DNA of 64,000 bases. Origin: Deinococcus planocerae. Lineage in GTDB: Bacteria; Deinococcota; Deinococci; Deinococcales; Deinococcaceae. Positions 62,006 to 64,000 of the stretch are shown here, piece by piece (position 1 is the first letter of the stretch; each line of letters opens with the position of its first letter). Under the pieces are notes generated by a model. It worked only from the letters and a program-made list of their open reading frames with translations, made no database searches and had not been told where the DNA came from. Where the stretch lies: the NCBI RefSeq assembly GCF_002869765.1, contig NZ_PNOR01000019.1:1-64000 (forward strand), in the 5' to 3' direction. The position numbers and the translations under genes were made by a program.

Positions 62006-63823
62006 TCAGTCCTTCAGCCGGTACACCCGCACGTAGTCGAAGCGGGTGGTGAAGCCCGCCCCACCCATCGAGACGAGGCCGATCTTCGCCTGCCCGAGGG
62101 AGTGGGTCCAGGTGCCGCCGCGTGTCCAGTTCACCCCGTCGCGGCTGGAGTAGCCCGTGTAGGTCTCCTCGTTGCCCCTGGCCCGGCGCACGACCCGCAG
62201 CCAGGTATCGCGGCCCGGCGAGGCGAGGACCGTGTTGCCGTAACGGGGGTAACCCGCCGGGGCCTCCGCGGCGGAGACCTCCTTGGCGAACTCGATCTGA
62301 CGGGTGTTGAAGTTGGAGAACACGGCGACCTTGAGGTAGCGGTTGTCGTCCCCGTACACGACGAGGCCGCCCTGCGAGTAGTTGAAACAGCAGCCCGAGT
62401 CGGGGAGATTGATATTGAGCTTGACCTCGACGGCGTAGTTCCCCGCGGGCGCGTCCTCGGTCAGCACGGACGCGTTGTTGCTGTCCACGAAAAGGTCGGC
62501 GGACTGCGTGTCGAAGCGGAAGGTGCCGCTTTCCAGTCCGGCGACGCCCTCGGCAGGCGGGCGCACCCACGTCCAGCGGGGGGCGAGGGTGGCCTCGGTG
62601 AACTCGTCGCTGTAGGCGTCGAGCCTCTCGCCCAAGGCGTCGTTCGCGACCACGGGCGAGGCGGGCGCGGTCTTCTCGCCGGGCCGGGCGGCGGGGGCAG
62701 GCTGGGGGGTGTCGGACGCCCAGGCTCCGCCCCGCACGGTGGGCCAGCCGTCCACCCAGTCCACGGGATCGAGGAGCATCGGGCGCTTGTTGATGTTCCG
62801 CGTCACGTCGATGTAGGGGTCGAAGCGGTCGATGGCGTGGTAGGCGGTCCAGTCGCGCCCGGCGGCGTCCTGGAAGACGACGTTGTGGCCGGGGCCGACC
62901 CAGCGGTTGCCGTTCATGCTGAGCACGGGGGTGCCGCCCACGCGGGGGTCCAGCAGCGACACGCCGTCCTTGTCCACGAAGGGCCCCGTCGGGCTGGCCG
63001 AGCGGCCCACGAAGACGCTGTAACCCGTCAGCGGCCCGCCGCAGCAGTTCGTGGCGGAGGCCATCAGGTAGTAGAAGCCCTCGTGCCGCACGACCTGGGC
63101 GCCCTCGTAACGGTTGTCGAGGGCGACTTCCTTCTGGGTGGCCGGGTCGGTCCTCAGCCCGTCCGCGCTGAGCTGCCGCACCGAGATGCCGCCGAAGTAG
63201 CTCCCGTAGTACATCCAGCGGGTGCCGGAGGCGTCGGTCAGGACCTCGGGGTCGAACACCCAGCGCCGCCCGTTGGGGTCCGCGCCGGGTTGGGGGGCGG
63301 GTTGCGGCTCCACGACGGGCGCGCCGCTGTCCGTCCAGGGGCCGGTTGGCGTGGGCCCGGTCGCCACCCCGATGGCGCTGCCGCCCGCCTTGGTGTCCGA
63401 CGCGGTGTAGTAGAGCAGGTACCTGTCCCCCTGCCTGACCACCTCGGGGGCCCACAATCCCGCGTCGTCCTTCACCCAGCTCGGCTTGGCCGTGAAGGCG
63501 TCGCCCACGTACGTCCAGTTCACGAGGTCGGTGGACTTCGCCATGCTGATGAGGTGGAAGATCAGGTTGCCGCCCACGTCGCGGTCGGTGGAGTTGTGCG
63601 GGTCGGTGGTGCAGTAGAGATACCAGTTGGAATCCGGGCCCCGCAGGATGTCGGGGTCGGCGCAGGACTCGACGCGGGTGCCGTCCGCCTTCGTGATGAC
63701 GGGCGGGTTGGAGTAGGTGCGCCCCGTCTGGGGAGGCTGGAAACGGTCGCACCCCGACAGGAGCAGGGCGCCGAGAACGGAGGGGGCGAGCAGGGCGGAG
63801 CGCAATCGGGCGGGGCGCGTCAT
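62006..63823 (-). CDS. Lipoprotein GH43 glycosidase with C-terminal jelly-roll domain
   Basis: 605 residues. A lipoprotein signal (LLLSGC, C25) places it on the outside of the cell. The five-bladed propeller of glycoside hydrolase family 43 shows catalytic D in [10 protein letters not shown], the pKa-setting D in WVFDPEVL and E in RYEGAQVV. Family members cut arabinan, arabinoxylan or xylosides. The last 190 residues form a concanavalin-like beta-sandwich (DUF1349-type). ATG 63823 has GGAGG upstream. It fits with the sugar transporter nearby. Confidence 0.9.
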   Translation of the reverse strand: MTRPARLRSALLAPSVLGALLLSGCDRFQPPQTGRTYSNPPVITKADGTRVESCADPDILRGPDSNWYLYCTTDPHNSTDRDVGGNLIFHLISMAKSTDLVNWTYVGDAFTAKPSWVKDDAGLWAPEVVRQGDRYLLYYTASDTKAGGSAIGVATGPTPTGPWTDSGAPVVEPQPAPQPGADPNGRRWVFDPEVLTDASGTRWMYYGSYFGGISVRQLSADGLRTDPATQKEVALDNRYEGAQVVRHEGFYYLMASATNCCGGPLTGYSVFVGRSASPTGPFVDKDGVSLLDPRVGGTPVLSMNGNRWVGPGHNVVFQDAAGRDWTAYHAIDRFDPYIDVTRNINKRPMLLDPVDWVDGWPTVRGGAWASDTPQPAPAARPGEKTAPASPVVANDALGERLDAYSDEFTEATLAPRWTWVRPPAEGVAGLESGTFRFDTQSADLFVDSNNASVLTEDAPAGNYAVEVKLNINLPDSGCCFNYSQGGLVVYGDDNRYLKVAVFSNFNTRQIEFAKEVSAAEAPAGYPRYGNTVLASPGRDTWLRVVRRARGNEETYTGYSSRDGVNWTRGGTWTHSLGQAKIGLVSMGGAGFTTRFDYVRVYRLKD

Positions 63824-63852
63824 TCGAACCTCGGAGGGGAAAGCGTGAAGGG

Positions 63853-64000
63853 TCAGGAGTGGACCGACTCGGGCAGCGCGGACGGCACCCCGCCCTGCCA
63901 CCGCAGCGGCGCGGCGTGGAGTTGCCGTTTGGTGCGTTCCTCGTTCCAGGCGTGGAAGATCAGGATGTCCTCGCCGCCGCCCTGGGTGACGCTGGCGTGG
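63853..64000 (-). CDS. C-terminal end of a second GH43-like glycosidase (cut by window edge)
   Basis: 49 codons read on the minus strand and end in TGA at 63853-63855. The peptide ([20 protein letters not shown] then [13 protein letters not shown]) matches the last blade of GH43 propellers, where a glycine-histidine-alanine-serine strand and a YHAW-like strand close the ring. The gene lies 29 bases upstream of the lipoprotein GH43 gene in the same direction, so the two probably form an operon. Confidence 0.7.
   Translation of the reverse strand, partial: HASVTQGGGEDILIFHAWNEERTKRQLHAAPLRWQGGVPSALPESVHS

Overview
The window is a chromosomal segment of a GC-rich bacterium, most likely a Deinococcus. 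The evidence is roughly 70% GC, a monofunctional catalase of the Deinococcus KatA type, and several genes whose only visible promoter is a TANNNT -10 box six or seven bases before the start codon (leaderless transcription, known to be common in Deinococcus). Several GGDEF/EAL proteins and many stress-type genes also fit. I see no rRNA, tRNA, CRISPR array or intact insertion sequence. The species cannot be named from sequence alone.

Layout. 1-500: the AT-richer end of an unknown gene plus possible gene debris. 0.5-13 kb: a CHASE4-GGDEF-EAL protein, an EamA transporter, a small hypothetical protein, a Tat-exported flavin amine oxidase, and the divergent gltB-gltD pair (glutamate synthase). 13-30 kb: a multi-PAS/GAF histidine kinase, a KGG-repeat stress protein, an SPFH/ribbon-helix-helix pair, a His-rich membrane protein, an aldo/keto reductase, a cyclodeaminase-like protein, a DUF2231-Rieske fusion, an EAL/GGDEF protein, a voltage-gated-type ion channel, a TetR regulator with a NTF2-like/DUF1772-like pair, a diguanylate cyclase, and a two-domain cell-wall enzyme.

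30-47.6 kb is the most unusual part. A large SARP/STAND-type regulator (BTAD, NTPase, TPR) is divergent from a five- or six-gene operon. The operon encodes very large proteins built from repeated beta-sandwich-like units. Three of them are paralogues that share an N-terminal domain, and one carries an OmpA-like (peptidoglycan-binding-like) module between proline-rich linkers. I recognise no described system here. The intergene region with the regulator has three tandem 15-base repeats, which are candidate regulator sites. REP-like palindromes fill the two long gaps inside the operon.

47.6-56 kb: a trypsin-fold (NAL1-like) protease next to a small protein resembling its own pro-domain, katA, two short-chain dehydrogenases, an alpha/beta hydrolase and an RNase H-fold protein. 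56-64 kb: a carbohydrate-use cluster made of a GFO/IDH/MocA oxidoreductase, a solute-binding protein and two ABC permeases (no ATPase nearby). It is followed by a DUF4142 protein, a small membrane protein, a lipoprotein GH43 glycosidase and the end of a second GH43-like enzyme. Together these suggest uptake and breakdown of arabinan- or xylan-type sugars.
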